A stretch of DNA of 61,903 nt from Streptomyces sp. ISL-66 (GTDB taxonomy: Bacteria; Actinomycetota; Actinomycetes; Streptomycetales; Streptomycetaceae): contig NZ_JAGGOW010000082.1 in the NCBI RefSeq assembly GCF_018614135.1, positions 1 through 61,903 of the forward strand, written 5' to 3'. The first letter of the stretch is position 1, and every line of letters begins with the position of its first letter. Under the pieces are notes generated by a model, which worked only from the letters and a program-made list of their open reading frames with translations, made no database searches and was not told where the DNA came from. The position numbers were made by a program, and so were the translations under genes. This document shows, piece after piece, positions 24,395-32,337 of the stretch.

Positions 24395-25741
24395 ATGACC
24401 CCCATGCTCGCCGGCTGTACACCCTGGCCCGAGGAGTTCGTCGACCACTACTGGGCGTCGGGCCACTGGCGCGGCACCACGCTGGACAACCTGCTGCGCG
24501 GCTGGGCCCTGCAGTACGGGCCGCGGACCGCGCTCGTGCACGGGGACACCCGCGTCACGTACGCCGCCCTGAACCGGCGCGTGGACCGCATGGCCGCCGG
24601 TTTCCGGCTGCGGGGGCTCCGGCGCGGGCAACGGGTGGTCGTCCAGCTGCCGAACGTCCCCGAGTTCGTCACCACCGTGTTCGCGCTCATGCGGGCCGGC
24701 GTGGTCCCCGTGCTGTGCCCGGTCTCGCACCGCGCGTCCGAGCTCTCCCACCTCGTACGGGTCTCCCAGGCCACCGGCTACGTCGGTCCCTCGACGTACC
24801 AGGGCTTCGACCACACGGCGATGGCCGCGGGCATCGCGGCCGAAGGACCCTTCCTGCGGCGGGTGTTCCCCCTCGAAGCGCCGGGCGGCTCGTCCCCGTA
24901 CGGCGGTTTCACGACCGACACGTCGGGCTGCCACTACTTCCCGCTGGCCTCCATCGACTCGCCGCCCGAGCCGGCGCTCGCGCAGAGCGCCGGCGAGGTG
25001 GCGTTCTTCCTGGTCTCCGGCGCCGCGACCGGGGCGCCCAAGCTCGTTCCGCGCACGCACAACGACTACGCCTACCAGGCGCGGGCCGCCGCCGAGCTGG
25101 TGTCGCTCACCGAGAACGACGTGTACCTCGCCGCGCTGCCCGCCGAGTCCAACCTCGCCTTCGGCGGCCCCGGCATCGTCGGCACCCTCACCTTCGGCGG
25201 CACCGTCGTCCTGACGCAGGACCCGGGCCCCGCCGAATGCCTCGCGGCCATCGAGCGGGAGCGGGTCACCGTCACGTCGGCGGCGCCCGCCGTGGTCCGG
25301 CGCTGGCTCGACGCGCTTCCCACGGTCCGGGCCGACGTGAGCAGTCTGCGTCTCGTGCAGATCGGCGGCGCGCCCCCGGACCGGGAGACCGCCGAGCGGA
25401 CGGGCCCCGAACTGGGCTGCCGCCCCCAGCAGGTCTTCGACATGGCCGAGGGGGTGCTCACCCTCACCCGGCCCGCCGATCCGGACGGGACCGTGCTCGC
25501 CACGCAGGGCCGCCCGCTCTCGCCCGAGGACCAGATCCGCGTCGTCGACGCCGAGGGCGAGGCCGTGCCCGACGGGGAGAGCGGCGAACTCCTCGCCCGC
25601 GGTCCGTACACCCAGCGGGGCTACTACCGGGCGCCCGAGGACGACGCGCGCTCCTTCACCGAGGACGGATACTTCCGCACCGGCCACCTCGCGCGCCGCA
25701 CACCGGACGGAAACCTGGTGGTGACCGGCCGCAGGCCGTGA
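24395..25741 (+). CDS. Truncated, motif-degenerate aryl-AMP ligase (EntE/DhbE-like), probably not catalytic
   Basis: A 448-residue member of the acyl/aryl-adenylating family, closest to 2,3-dihydroxybenzoate-AMP ligases: PKLVPRTHNDY and QQVFDMAEG are their hallmarks. Family members are about 540 residues. Here the protein stops at VVTGRRP, at the hinge, so the whole C-terminal domain with the A8 loop and the catalytic A10 Lys is missing. The P-loop SGGTTG is changed to SGAATG (208-213), and the invariant Asp of the RTGD motif is His431 (RTGHL). The frame is otherwise clean and the ribosome site (AAGGAAG) is good. A strong terminator follows within 20 bases. Either a decaying pseudogene or a repurposed non-catalytic protein. 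Confidence 0.75.
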   Translation: MTPMLAGCTPWPEEFVDHYWASGHWRGTTLDNLLRGWALQYGPRTALVHGDTRVTYAALNRRVDRMAAGFRLRGLRRGQRVVVQLPNVPEFVTTVFALMRAGVVPVLCPVSHRASELSHLVRVSQATGYVGPSTYQGFDHTAMAAGIAAEGPFLRRVFPLEAPGGSSPYGGFTTDTSGCHYFPLASIDSPPEPALAQSAGEVAFFLVSGAATGAPKLVPRTHNDYAYQARAAAELVSLTENDVYLAALPAESNLAFGGPGIVGTLTFGGTVVLTQDPGPAECLAAIERERVTVTSAAPAVVRRWLDALPTVRADVSSLRLVQIGGAPPDRETAERTGPELGCRPQQVFDMAEGVLTLTRPADPDGTVLATQGRPLSPEDQIRVVDAEGEAVPDGESGELLARGPYTQRGYYRAPEDDARSFTEDGYFRTGHLARRTPDGNLVVTGRRP

Positions 25742-25759
25742 GCGATCCGGGGAACGGCA

Positions 25760-25802
25760 GAGGCCCGGACCCACCCGGTGAATTCCAGGGGGTCCGGGCC
25801 TC
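25760..25802. terminator. Strong bidirectional terminator
   Basis: GAGGCCCGGACCC (25760-25772) pairs perfectly with GGGTCCGGGCCTC (25790-25802). It sits between the convergent adenylation-like gene and glycerate kinase and should serve both. Confidence 0.8.
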
Positions 25803-25817
25803 ACGCGCTCAGGGGTG

Positions 25818-26966
25818 TCAGAGGACGTCGGCCGCGATGTTCGCCGCGACCCGCTCCAGCAGCGGCCCCGCGTTCGCGATGCACACCGCCGGGTCCGGCT
25901 CGATCTCCGTGAGCGGGTACGCCCGACGGATCCCGGCCGCCTGGAGCGCCTCCCGCGTGAGCAGCAGGCGGCCGCAGACCGCGACGACCTCCTTGCCCGC
26001 CGCGCGGGCCGCCGCCGCGACACCGGCCGGAGCCTTGCCGTGCAAGGTCTGCTCGTCCAGCGAGCCCTCACCGGTGATGACCAGCGTCGCCCGCTCCAGG
26101 GCCGGCGCGAAGCCGAGCACCTCCAGCATCAGCTCGATGCCGGGACGGAACGAGGCTCCGAGCAGCAGCGCCCCGTAGCCGATGCCACCCGCACCGCCCG
26201 CCCCCGGCGAGAGCGCCGCCTCCGCGGCCAGGGAGCCGATCGACTTCTCCAGGACCTCCGCGAAGTGAGCCAGCGCCGCGTCCAGCGCCGCCACGTCCTC
26301 GGGCGACGCCCCCTTCTGCGGGCCGTAGATCGCCGGAGCGCCCTTCGGACCCGTCAGAGGGTTGTCCACGTCGCTCGCCAGGACGAAGTCGACCTCCTTG
26401 ATGCGGGGGTCGACGCCCGACAGGTCGGCCGAGGCCAGCGCGGCCAGCGCGCCGCCGCCCGGACCGACCGGTTCACCGTTCGCATCCAGGAACACCGCGC
26501 CCAGTGCGGCCAGCATGCCCGCGCCGCCGTCCGTGGTGGCGCTTCCGCCCACACCGAAGACGATCGAGCGCGCTCCCGCGTCGAGCGCGGCCTTCAGCAG
26601 TTCGCCGGAGCCGTAGGTGGTCGCCGTCAGCGGGGCGAAGACACCCGCGGGCAGCAGCTGGAGGCCGGAGGCCTCCGCCATCTCGACCACCGCGGTGCCC
26701 TCGCGCAGCGCGAAAGCGGCCGTGACCTGGTCACCGAGGGGTCCGGTGACCCGTACCTCCCGGCGTTCGAAACCGGCCGCCACGGCGGCCGCGACCGTAC
26801 CGTCGCCGCCGTCCGCGACGGGGAGGGTCTCGATCTCCACGCCCGGTACGGCCTTGCGAAGGCCGGCCGTCACCCGCTCCGCGACCTGAACGGCCGTGAG
26901 CGAGCCCTTGAATTTGTCCGCGGCGATGAGCACGCGCGCGGTCTCAGTTACTGCTCCGTCCGTCAC
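25818..26966 (-). CDS. Glycerate kinase
   Basis: A 382-residue kinase of the GarK/GlxK family, which phosphorylates glycerate to 2- or 3-phosphoglycerate. The N-terminal signature VLIAADKFKGSLTA, the VADGGDGT motif, and the glycine-rich GVGGSATTDGGAG near residue 145 are all intact. Length is normal. A GTG start at 26966 with a weak AAGG site is used; the conserved part begins at about residue 12, so a later GTG is possible. It would feed glycerate from glyoxylate or serine breakdown into glycolysis. It is a single-gene unit between two terminator or promoter regions. Confidence 0.85.
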   Translation of the reverse strand: MTDGAVTETARVLIAADKFKGSLTAVQVAERVTAGLRKAVPGVEIETLPVADGGDGTVAAAVAAGFERREVRVTGPLGDQVTAAFALREGTAVVEMAEASGLQLLPAGVFAPLTATTYGSGELLKAALDAGARSIVFGVGGSATTDGGAGMLAALGAVFLDANGEPVGPGGGALAALASADLSGVDPRIKEVDFVLASDVDNPLTGPKGAPAIYGPQKGASPEDVAALDAALAHFAEVLEKSIGSLAAEAALSPGAGGAGGIGYGALLLGASFRPGIELMLEVLGFAPALERATLVITGEGSLDEQTLHGKAPAGVAAAARAAGKEVVAVCGRLLLTREALQAAGIRRAYPLTEIEPDPAVCIANAGPLLERVAANIAADVL

Positions 26967-27020
26967 CTTGCTAATCCCTTGCTATCGAACAGTGCAGTCG
27001 CGCCCGCCCTGAGCCTATCC

Positions 27021-27061
27021 GGAGGATCCTCCTATGCCCATGGGTGGCCTGGGCCACACCC
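27021..27061. promoter_or_regulatory. Palindromes in the glycerate kinase-BCCT divergent region
   Basis: GGAGGATCCTCC (27021-27032) is a perfect 12-bp palindrome, and GGGTGGCC/GGCCACACCC around 27042-27061 is an imperfect inverted repeat. Both lie between the two divergent genes and could be operator sites for an osmotic or substrate-responsive regulator; no regulator is assigned. Confidence 0.35.
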
Positions 27062-27098
27062 GGCGTGCCATGCCCCTAAATGCGGATATACGCCTGCA

Positions 27099-27104
27099 TA
27101 GTGT
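27099..27104 (+). promoter_or_regulatory. -10 box (TAGTGT) of a probable leaderless mRNA
   Basis: TAGTGT ends 6 bases before the ATG of the BCCT transporter, and no ribosome site is present there. Confidence 0.4.
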
Positions 27105-27110
27105 GGCCGC

Positions 27111-28841
27111 ATGCGTACGGATTCACTGGAGCAGGCAAGTCCGGATCCCCCAGGTGGGGGCTCCGCGGGCCCGGACGACGGCACTCCCGACCGTACCGTC
27201 GTGACCATCGGAGTGATCTCCGTACTGGCCGTCGTCGCCTGGGCGGCGCTCGGCAAGAGTTCCTTCGACACGGCGTCGAGCACGGCGCTGGCCTGGGTGC
27301 TGGACAACTTCGCCTGGCTGTTCGTGATCGCCGCCGACGTGTTCCTCGTGATGTGCGTGGTCCTCGCGATCGGCCGCTTCGGCCGGATCCGGCTCGGCAG
27401 GGACGACTCGGAACCCGAATTCACGAACCTCGCGTGGATCGCGATGATGTTCAGCGCCGGCATGGGAATCGGCCTCATGTTCTACGGGGTGGGGGAGCCG
27501 CTCACCCACTACCTGAATCCGCCGCCCGCCAGCGGGGCGGCCCCCCGCACCGGGGACGCGGCCCGCGCCTCGCTGGACTACTCCTTCTTCCACTGGACCC
27601 TCACCCCCTGGGCGATCTACGGCATCGCCGGCCTGGCCCTGGCCTACGCGACCTTCCGCAAGGGCCGCGGCAACCGCCTCAGCTCCGCCTTCGTCCCGCT
27701 CATGGGCGAGGAGCGGGCCAACGGCTGGCAGGGCAAGTCCATCGACCTGCTCGCCGTCTTCGCGACCGTCTTCGGCACCGCCACCAGCCTCGGCCTCGGC
27801 GCGCTCCAGGTGTCCAAGGGCCTCGACATCACCACCGGGATCGAGGACTCGACCACCGTCGAGCTGATCATCATCGGGTCCCTCTCCGCCGCCTTCGTGC
27901 TCTCCGCCTTCTCCGGCCTGCACAAGGGCGTCAAATGGCTCAGCACGATCAACATCGTGCTCGCCGCGGCCCTGATGCTCTTCGTCTTCGTCCTCGGCCC
28001 GACCGTCTACATCCTCGACGTGATCCCCGCGAGCGTCGGCAGCTACCTGCACGAGCTGCTCCCCATGGCCTCCCGTACCGGAGCCTTCACCGACAGCGCC
28101 TGGCTCGGGGCGTGGACGATCTTCTACTGGGCCTGGTGGCTCTCCTGGGCGCCGTTCGTCGGCACCTTCATCGCCCGCATCTCGCGCGGCCGCACGATCC
28201 GCGAGTTCCTCGTCGGCGTGCTCCTGGTGCCCAGCGGCGCCACCGTCGTCTGGTTCTGCGTCATGGGCGGCACCGCGATCCGCCTCGACTCCACGGGCGT
28301 CGCCGACATGGCCGCCAAGGCCGAGGAGGGCACCGAAGCCTCGCTCTTCGCGATGCTCGACGCCCTCCCGCTCGGCTCGCTCACCTCGTGGATCGCGATG
28401 CTGCTGGTGATGACGTACTTCGTCACCAGCGCCGACTCCGCCTCCCTCGTCATGGGCTCCCTCACCAGCCGCGGCTCGCTCCACCCGCCGACCTGGCTCG
28501 TCGTCACCTGGGGCGTGCTGATGGCCGCGGTGGCCGCCGTGCTCCTCGTCGCGGGCGGCCTGAAGTCCCTCCAGACGGCCACCATCCTGGTCGCGCTGCC
28601 CTTCGTGATCGTGATGCTGCTGCTCTGCTGGGCCCTGGTGAAGGAACTGCGCGAGGACCCGGGAGCGGGCCCCGCCCGCCACCACGCCCTGCACGGCCTG
28701 CGCGACGCCGTCAAGGCCGTGGTCGGCGACGCCGTCACCGAACGGGGCCCGGCCCGCCACCCCAGGCTCCGCCGCCTGGCCGAGTCGCGGAACCGCGACC
28801 ACGAGGGCGGCGGTACGGGAAGTGCGGGCGGTACGGGGTAG
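27111..28841 (+). CDS. BCCT-family betaine/choline/carnitine transporter
   Basis: A 576-residue integral membrane protein with twelve hydrophobic segments. The BCCT marks are visible: the glycine-rich AGMGIGLMFYGVGEPLTHY in the third helix and the Trp-rich signature FYWAWWLSWAPFVGTFIARIS near residue 340 (quoted in part). It imports glycine betaine, choline, carnitine or ectoine with Na+, often for osmoprotection. The C-terminal tail is Gly/Thr-rich and is coded by the start of a tandem repeat, so it may vary in length. No osmosensing coiled coil as in BetP was recognised. Apparently leaderless. Confidence 0.9.
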   Translation: MRTDSLEQASPDPPGGGSAGPDDGTPDRTVVTIGVISVLAVVAWAALGKSSFDTASSTALAWVLDNFAWLFVIAADVFLVMCVVLAIGRFGRIRLGRDDSEPEFTNLAWIAMMFSAGMGIGLMFYGVGEPLTHYLNPPPASGAAPRTGDAARASLDYSFFHWTLTPWAIYGIAGLALAYATFRKGRGNRLSSAFVPLMGEERANGWQGKSIDLLAVFATVFGTATSLGLGALQVSKGLDITTGIEDSTTVELIIIGSLSAAFVLSAFSGLHKGVKWLSTINIVLAAALMLFVFVLGPTVYILDVIPASVGSYLHELLPMASRTGAFTDSAWLGAWTIFYWAWWLSWAPFVGTFIARISRGRTIREFLVGVLLVPSGATVVWFCVMGGTAIRLDSTGVADMAAKAEEGTEASLFAMLDALPLGSLTSWIAMLLVMTYFVTSADSASLVMGSLTSRGSLHPPTWLVVTWGVLMAAVAAVLLVAGGLKSLQTATILVALPFVIVMLLLCWALVKELREDPGAGPARHHALHGLRDAVKAVVGDAVTERGPARHPRLRRLAESRNRDHEGGGTGSAGGTG

Positions 28842-28912
28842 TACGGGCGGTACGGGAAGTACGGGCGGTACGGGGTAGTACGGGCGGTACGGGGAGTACG
28901 GGCGCGGGCGGT
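28811..28912. repeat. Tandem repeat of GTACGGG-type units
   Basis: Units such as GTACGGGAAGTACGGGCG and GTACGGGGTAGTACGGGCG alternate through the last codons of the BCCT gene and the gap before the Nudix gene. The stop codon of the transporter lies inside the repeat. Confidence 0.75.
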
Positions 28913-28949
28913 TCCGAGGTGTGATCGGCGCCTCCGCGGGGCGGTTGGT

Positions 28950-28955
28950 TAGGGT
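28950..28955 (+). promoter_or_regulatory. -10 box (TAGGGT) of a probable leaderless mRNA
   Basis: TAGGGT ends 6 bases before the GTG of the Nudix gene. The same TAGGGTGG string precedes the genes at 44004 and 48866. Confidence 0.45.
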
Positions 28956-28961
28956 GGCGGC

Positions 28962-29462
28962 GTGACCACCACGGATGACTACGCCACCTACATCGCGAGC
29001 CTGCCCCGGGTGCTGGCCGGTGCGGCCGCCCTCTACCGGGACGCCCGGGGCCGGGTGCTCCTCGTCGAGCCCAACTACCGGGAGGGCTGGGCCCTGCCCG
29101 GCGGGACCATCGAGTCCGACCAGGGCGAGTCCCCGCGCACGGCGGCCCGCCGCGAGAGCGCCGAGGAGATCGGCATCGACATCCCGCTCGGCCGGCTGCT
29201 CACCGTCGACTGGACCGTCGGTGCGGGCCGGCCCCCGCTCGTTGGATACCTCTTCGACGGCGGCGTGCTCGATGCCGAGCAGCTCGCCTCGATCAAGCTC
29301 CAGGAGGAAGAGCTGATCTCGTGGCGGCTGGTCGAACCGGCCGAACTGACGGCCTACCTGCCGGGGCCGCTGGGGCTGCGCACCCAAGAGGCCTACCGGA
29401 TCCTGCAGTCGGGCGAGGGCACCGCCGAGCTCGAGAACGGGCTCCGGCCGCAGGCCTCGTAG
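28962..29462 (+). CDS. Nudix hydrolase
   Basis: A 166-residue Nudix-fold phosphohydrolase, which cleaves nucleoside diphosphate-linked compounds with Mg2+. The second half of the Nudix box is exact (E-SPRTAAR-RESAEEIG), but the first loop reads GGTIESDQGE, two residues longer than the standard GGxxExGE spacing. The catalytic Glu residues are in RESAEEIG. Start GTG at 28962 follows a TAGGGT box and no ribosome site, so it is probably leaderless. Substrate cannot be predicted. It stands alone between the BCCT gene and a small hypothetical. Confidence 0.82.
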   Translation: MTTTDDYATYIASLPRVLAGAAALYRDARGRVLLVEPNYREGWALPGGTIESDQGESPRTAARRESAEEIGIDIPLGRLLTVDWTVGAGRPPLVGYLFDGGVLDAEQLASIKLQEEELISWRLVEPAELTAYLPGPLGLRTQEAYRILQSGEGTAELENGLRPQAS

Positions 29463-29514
29463 CCCGTCCCGCTCGTTATTCCGTGCCTACACCGAGCAGG
29501 ACAGAATTCAGCAG

Positions 29515-29943
29515 ATGATCACGATGTACGCCTGGCCCAGCACCGCCGACGGGCCCGACGCCCTGCCCATGGTCCACTTCACCACCGAGCAGCAGGCCGG
29601 TGGCGAGGTCACCCCCGACGGGGTGCGGGTATGGATGTTCGACACCGCGATCCGCGAGGGCGGCTGGGCCCCGTTCACCGATTTCGAGGCCTGGTCCGCG
29701 CCCGCCGCGGACTGGCAGGCCTACTACCGCCGCGAGGACGACGTCCTCGCCGTCACCGGCCCCGGCTCCTGCGAGGGCTGGTACCAGGGCAGCCTCGGCG
29801 CCGACGCCGAGTGGGTGGGCGCGGCCGCGGCCCAGCAGAGCGTGGTGCTGCTGGCCGCCCCCGTGCAGCACCCGTCCCTGTACGGCTACGCCGTCGAGGC
29901 CGGGGCCGCCTTCGCCCTGCTGGTCCCGCTCCTGGTGATCTGA
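29515..29943 (+). CDS. Hypothetical protein (142 aa)
   Basis: A soluble, acidic, aromatic-rich protein (seven Trp) with no signal peptide, no Cys pair and no recognised motif. The C-terminal 40 residues become hydrophobic (VVLLAAPVQ; AGAAFALLVPLLVI), which could be a buried strand-helix or a weak membrane tail. Codon use is normal for the region. The start may be the ATG at 29515 or the one at 29524; neither has a clear ribosome site. It lies 52 bases after the Nudix gene. Confidence 0.6.
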   Translation: MITMYAWPSTADGPDALPMVHFTTEQQAGGEVTPDGVRVWMFDTAIREGGWAPFTDFEAWSAPAADWQAYYRREDDVLAVTGPGSCEGWYQGSLGADAEWVGAAAAQQSVVLLAAPVQHPSLYGYAVEAGAAFALLVPLLVI

Positions 29944-30036
29944 GCCGAGGCCCCGGGGCACTCGACCCCGGCACGACGCGGCCAGTGCTACTCGGCGAGA
30001 GCTGCTCGGCCAGGGTTGGCGGCCAGATCCGCCCGG

Positions 30037-30558
30037 CTAGAGCTGCTCGGCCCCGGATTCGAAGGCCAGCAGCCGCACCTTGCGGTCGATGCCGCCGCCG
30101 TAGCCGGTCATGGAGCCGGACGACCCGATGACGCGGTGGCACGGCACGATGATGCCGACCGGGTTCTTCCCGTTGGCCAGGCCCACAGCGCGCGAGGCGT
30201 TCGGCTTGCCGAGGCGGGCCGCCAGCTCCCCGTACGACCAGGTCTGCCCGTAGGGGATCCGTACGAGCTGCTCCCACACGCTGCGCTGGAAGTCGGTGCC
30301 CTCCAGCCGGACCGGCAGGTCGAACTCGGTGAGCGCCCCGGCGAAGTAGGCGGTCAGCTGCCGCACCACCTCGGGGAAGGGATCCTCGCCGGCGGCGACC
30401 CGCTCGCCGAAGGACTCCTCGGCGGGGCGGTGGCGCTGACCGCTCATGTAGAGGCCGCTGAGGAAGCCGTCGGTGGCGACGAGGGTGAGCGGCCCGTAGG
30501 GGCTGTCGACGACGGTGTGCCGCTTGTTGTTGCTGCTGTTGCTGTTGGTGGTGGACAT
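30037..30558 (-). CDS. ogt: Methylated-DNA-protein-cysteine S-methyltransferase
   Basis: A 173-residue suicide DNA repair protein that moves the methyl group from O6-methylguanine to its own Cys140 in the motif IVPCHRVIG. The helix-turn-helix part (SYGELAARLGKPNASRAVG) binds DNA with the Arg finger in place. The N-terminus MSTTNSNSSNN is coded by a triplet-rich stretch. It lies 57 bases downstream of the ada/alkA-type gene on the same strand, so both are probably induced together as an adaptive response to alkylation. Confidence 0.92.
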   Translation of the reverse strand: MSTTNSNSSNNKRHTVVDSPYGPLTLVATDGFLSGLYMSGQRHRPAEESFGERVAAGEDPFPEVVRQLTAYFAGALTEFDLPVRLEGTDFQRSVWEQLVRIPYGQTWSYGELAARLGKPNASRAVGLANGKNPVGIIVPCHRVIGSSGSMTGYGGGIDRKVRLLAFESGAEQL

Positions 30559-30615
30559 GGTGCTCGTACTCCTCGGGCGGATCGGCTGATCTGCGGATCG
30601 GGCGCTGCGCGCCGG

Positions 30616-32094
30616 TCAGGCGGGCAGGACGTTGATGGCGTGGTCCTCGGTGGCCCACAGGTACTGGACGGCGTACGCGCGCCAGGGCCGCCAGTGCGCC
30701 GCGCGGGCCGTGAGCGCCGCCGGGGTGGACGGCAGCCCGAGCCCCTTCGCTGCCCGCCGGATCCCGAGGTCGGCGGGGATGAAGGCATCCGGGTCGCCCA
30801 GCGCCCGCATCGCGATGATCTCGGTGGTCCACGGTCCGAAACCGGGCAGCGCCGCCAGCCGGGCGCGGGCCGTGTCCCAGTCGCTGTCGATGCCGAGCGG
30901 GAGGGAGCCGTCGGCGAGCGCCGAGACGAGCGTGGTCAGGGTGGAGCGGCGGCTGCGCGGCAGGGCCAGGGCCTGCGGGTCGAGCTCGGCCAGTGCCTGC
31001 GAGGACGGGAACAGGTGGGTCAGCCCGCCCTCGGGGTCGGGGTCGGTCACCCGCTCGCCGTGGGCGCTCACCAGCCGGGCCGCGTGGGTGCGGGCCGCCG
31101 CGGTGGACACCTGCTGGCCCAGGACCGCCCGTACGGCGAACTCCTCCGCGTCGACCGTACGGGGCACCCGGCGCCCGGGGGCCTTGGCCACGAGCGGCGC
31201 GAGCAGCGGGTCGGCGCTCAGCAGCTCGTCGACGGCCTCGGGGTCGGCGTCCAGGTCCAGGAGCCGGCGGCAGCGGCTGATGGCGATGGTGAGGTCGCGC
31301 AGGTCGGTGAGGGCCAGCTGGCAGCCGATGTGGTCGGGCTGCGGGGTCAGCGCGACCACGCCGGTGCCGTACGGCAGCCGCAGCGTGCGGCGGTACGCAC
31401 CGGCGCGCCACTCCTCGACGCCGGGGACGGCGGTGGCGGCGAGGTGGCCGAAGAGGTTGTCGGGGTTGAGCGGGGTGCGGAAGGGAAGGCGCAGGCTTAT
31501 GGTGCCGGGGACCTGGTCCTGCTTGGGGCCCTTCTCGGCGCGGGTCCGCAGCTCGCTGGGGGCGAGGGCGAAGACCTCGCGGACGGTGTCGTTGAAGGTA
31601 CGGATCGAGGAGAACCCGGCGGCGAAGGCGATGTCGCCCATCGGGAGCTCGGAGGTCTCGATCAGCAGCCGGGCGGTCTGCGCGCGCTGGGCGCGGGCGA
31701 GGGCCAGGGGTCCGGCGCCGAGTTCGGCGTTGAGCTGGCGCTCCACCTGCCGGGCGGAGTACCCCAGCTTGGCGGCGAGACCCGGGACGCCCTCCCGGTC
31801 CACGACGCCGTCCTGGATGAGCCGCATGGCGCGGGCGACGGCGTCGGCGCGGGCGTTCCACTCGGGAGAGCCCGGGGAGGTGTCGGGCCGGCACCGCTTG
31901 CAGGCGCGGTAGCCGCTCTGCTGGCAGGCCGCGGCGCTGGGCAGGAAGGTCATGTTCTCGACCTTGGGCGGCACGGCGGGGCAGCTGGGACGGCAGTAGA
32001 TCCCGGTGGTCCGGACGGCGGTGAAGAACCAGCCGTCGAAGCGGGCGTCCTTGGACTGGACGGCCCTCACGCAGCGCGCGGTGTCGGTGTACAT
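30616..32094 (-). CDS. alkA: Ada-AraC-AlkA fusion: methyl-sensing regulator with 3-methyladenine DNA glycosylase
   Basis: A 492-residue fusion. Residues 1-85 are an Ada N-terminal zinc domain with Cys34, Cys38, Cys65 and Cys68 (GIYCRPSCPA; ACKRCRP), where Cys34 should accept methyl groups from phosphotriesters. Residues 90-185 hold AraC helix-turn-helix motifs (VPGLAAKLGYSARQVERQL). Residues 195-490 are an AlkA N-domain and a HhH-GPD glycosylase with LPGFGPWTTEIIAMRALG and the catalytic Asp in PADLGIRRA. Methylation of Cys34 should turn it into an activator of its own operon. GGGAGGATGG lies upstream of the ATG. This domain order is common in actinobacteria. Confidence 0.92.
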   Translation of the reverse strand: MYTDTARCVRAVQSKDARFDGWFFTAVRTTGIYCRPSCPAVPPKVENMTFLPSAAACQQSGYRACKRCRPDTSPGSPEWNARADAVARAMRLIQDGVVDREGVPGLAAKLGYSARQVERQLNAELGAGPLALARAQRAQTARLLIETSELPMGDIAFAAGFSSIRTFNDTVREVFALAPSELRTRAEKGPKQDQVPGTISLRLPFRTPLNPDNLFGHLAATAVPGVEEWRAGAYRRTLRLPYGTGVVALTPQPDHIGCQLALTDLRDLTIAISRCRRLLDLDADPEAVDELLSADPLLAPLVAKAPGRRVPRTVDAEEFAVRAVLGQQVSTAAARTHAARLVSAHGERVTDPDPEGGLTHLFPSSQALAELDPQALALPRSRRSTLTTLVSALADGSLPLGIDSDWDTARARLAALPGFGPWTTEIIAMRALGDPDAFIPADLGIRRAAKGLGLPSTPAALTARAAHWRPWRAYAVQYLWATEDHAINVLPA

Positions 32095-32280
32095 GGATCC
32101 ATCCTCCCGGCGGGGCGGTCCCCGGGCTGGCGGTTTTCCGACATCAAGGCTAGCGGTGGCTGGAGCCGCTCGGCCGGCCTCTGGGTGCGTCCCCCGGTGC
32201 GTCCCTTGGTGTGCTGCCCGGAAAGGTTCACCGGGTCAGGGCGCCCGGCACGGCGTCCCGCGGCGCTGCGGGGATGCGGA

Positions 32281-32316
32281 AGGGCCCCCGGTCGCCTTGC
32301 GGCGGCCGGGGGCCCT
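32281..32316. terminator. Strong hairpin terminator downstream of pssA
   Basis: AGGGCCCCCGG (32281-32291) pairs perfectly with CCGGGGGCCCT (32306-32316). It lies 22 bases past the pssA stop on the minus strand and ahead of the alkA promoter region, so it separates the two operons. Confidence 0.75.
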
Positions 32317-32337
32317 CTCACGTGCGTACAGCCGTGC

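Noticed and set aside
23639..25741. Siderophore (EntB/EntE-like) locus
   Set aside because: The hydrolase is of the general cysteine-hydrolase type, the ligase homologue lacks its C-terminal domain and catalytic residues, and there is no NRPS, isochorismate synthase or transporter nearby.
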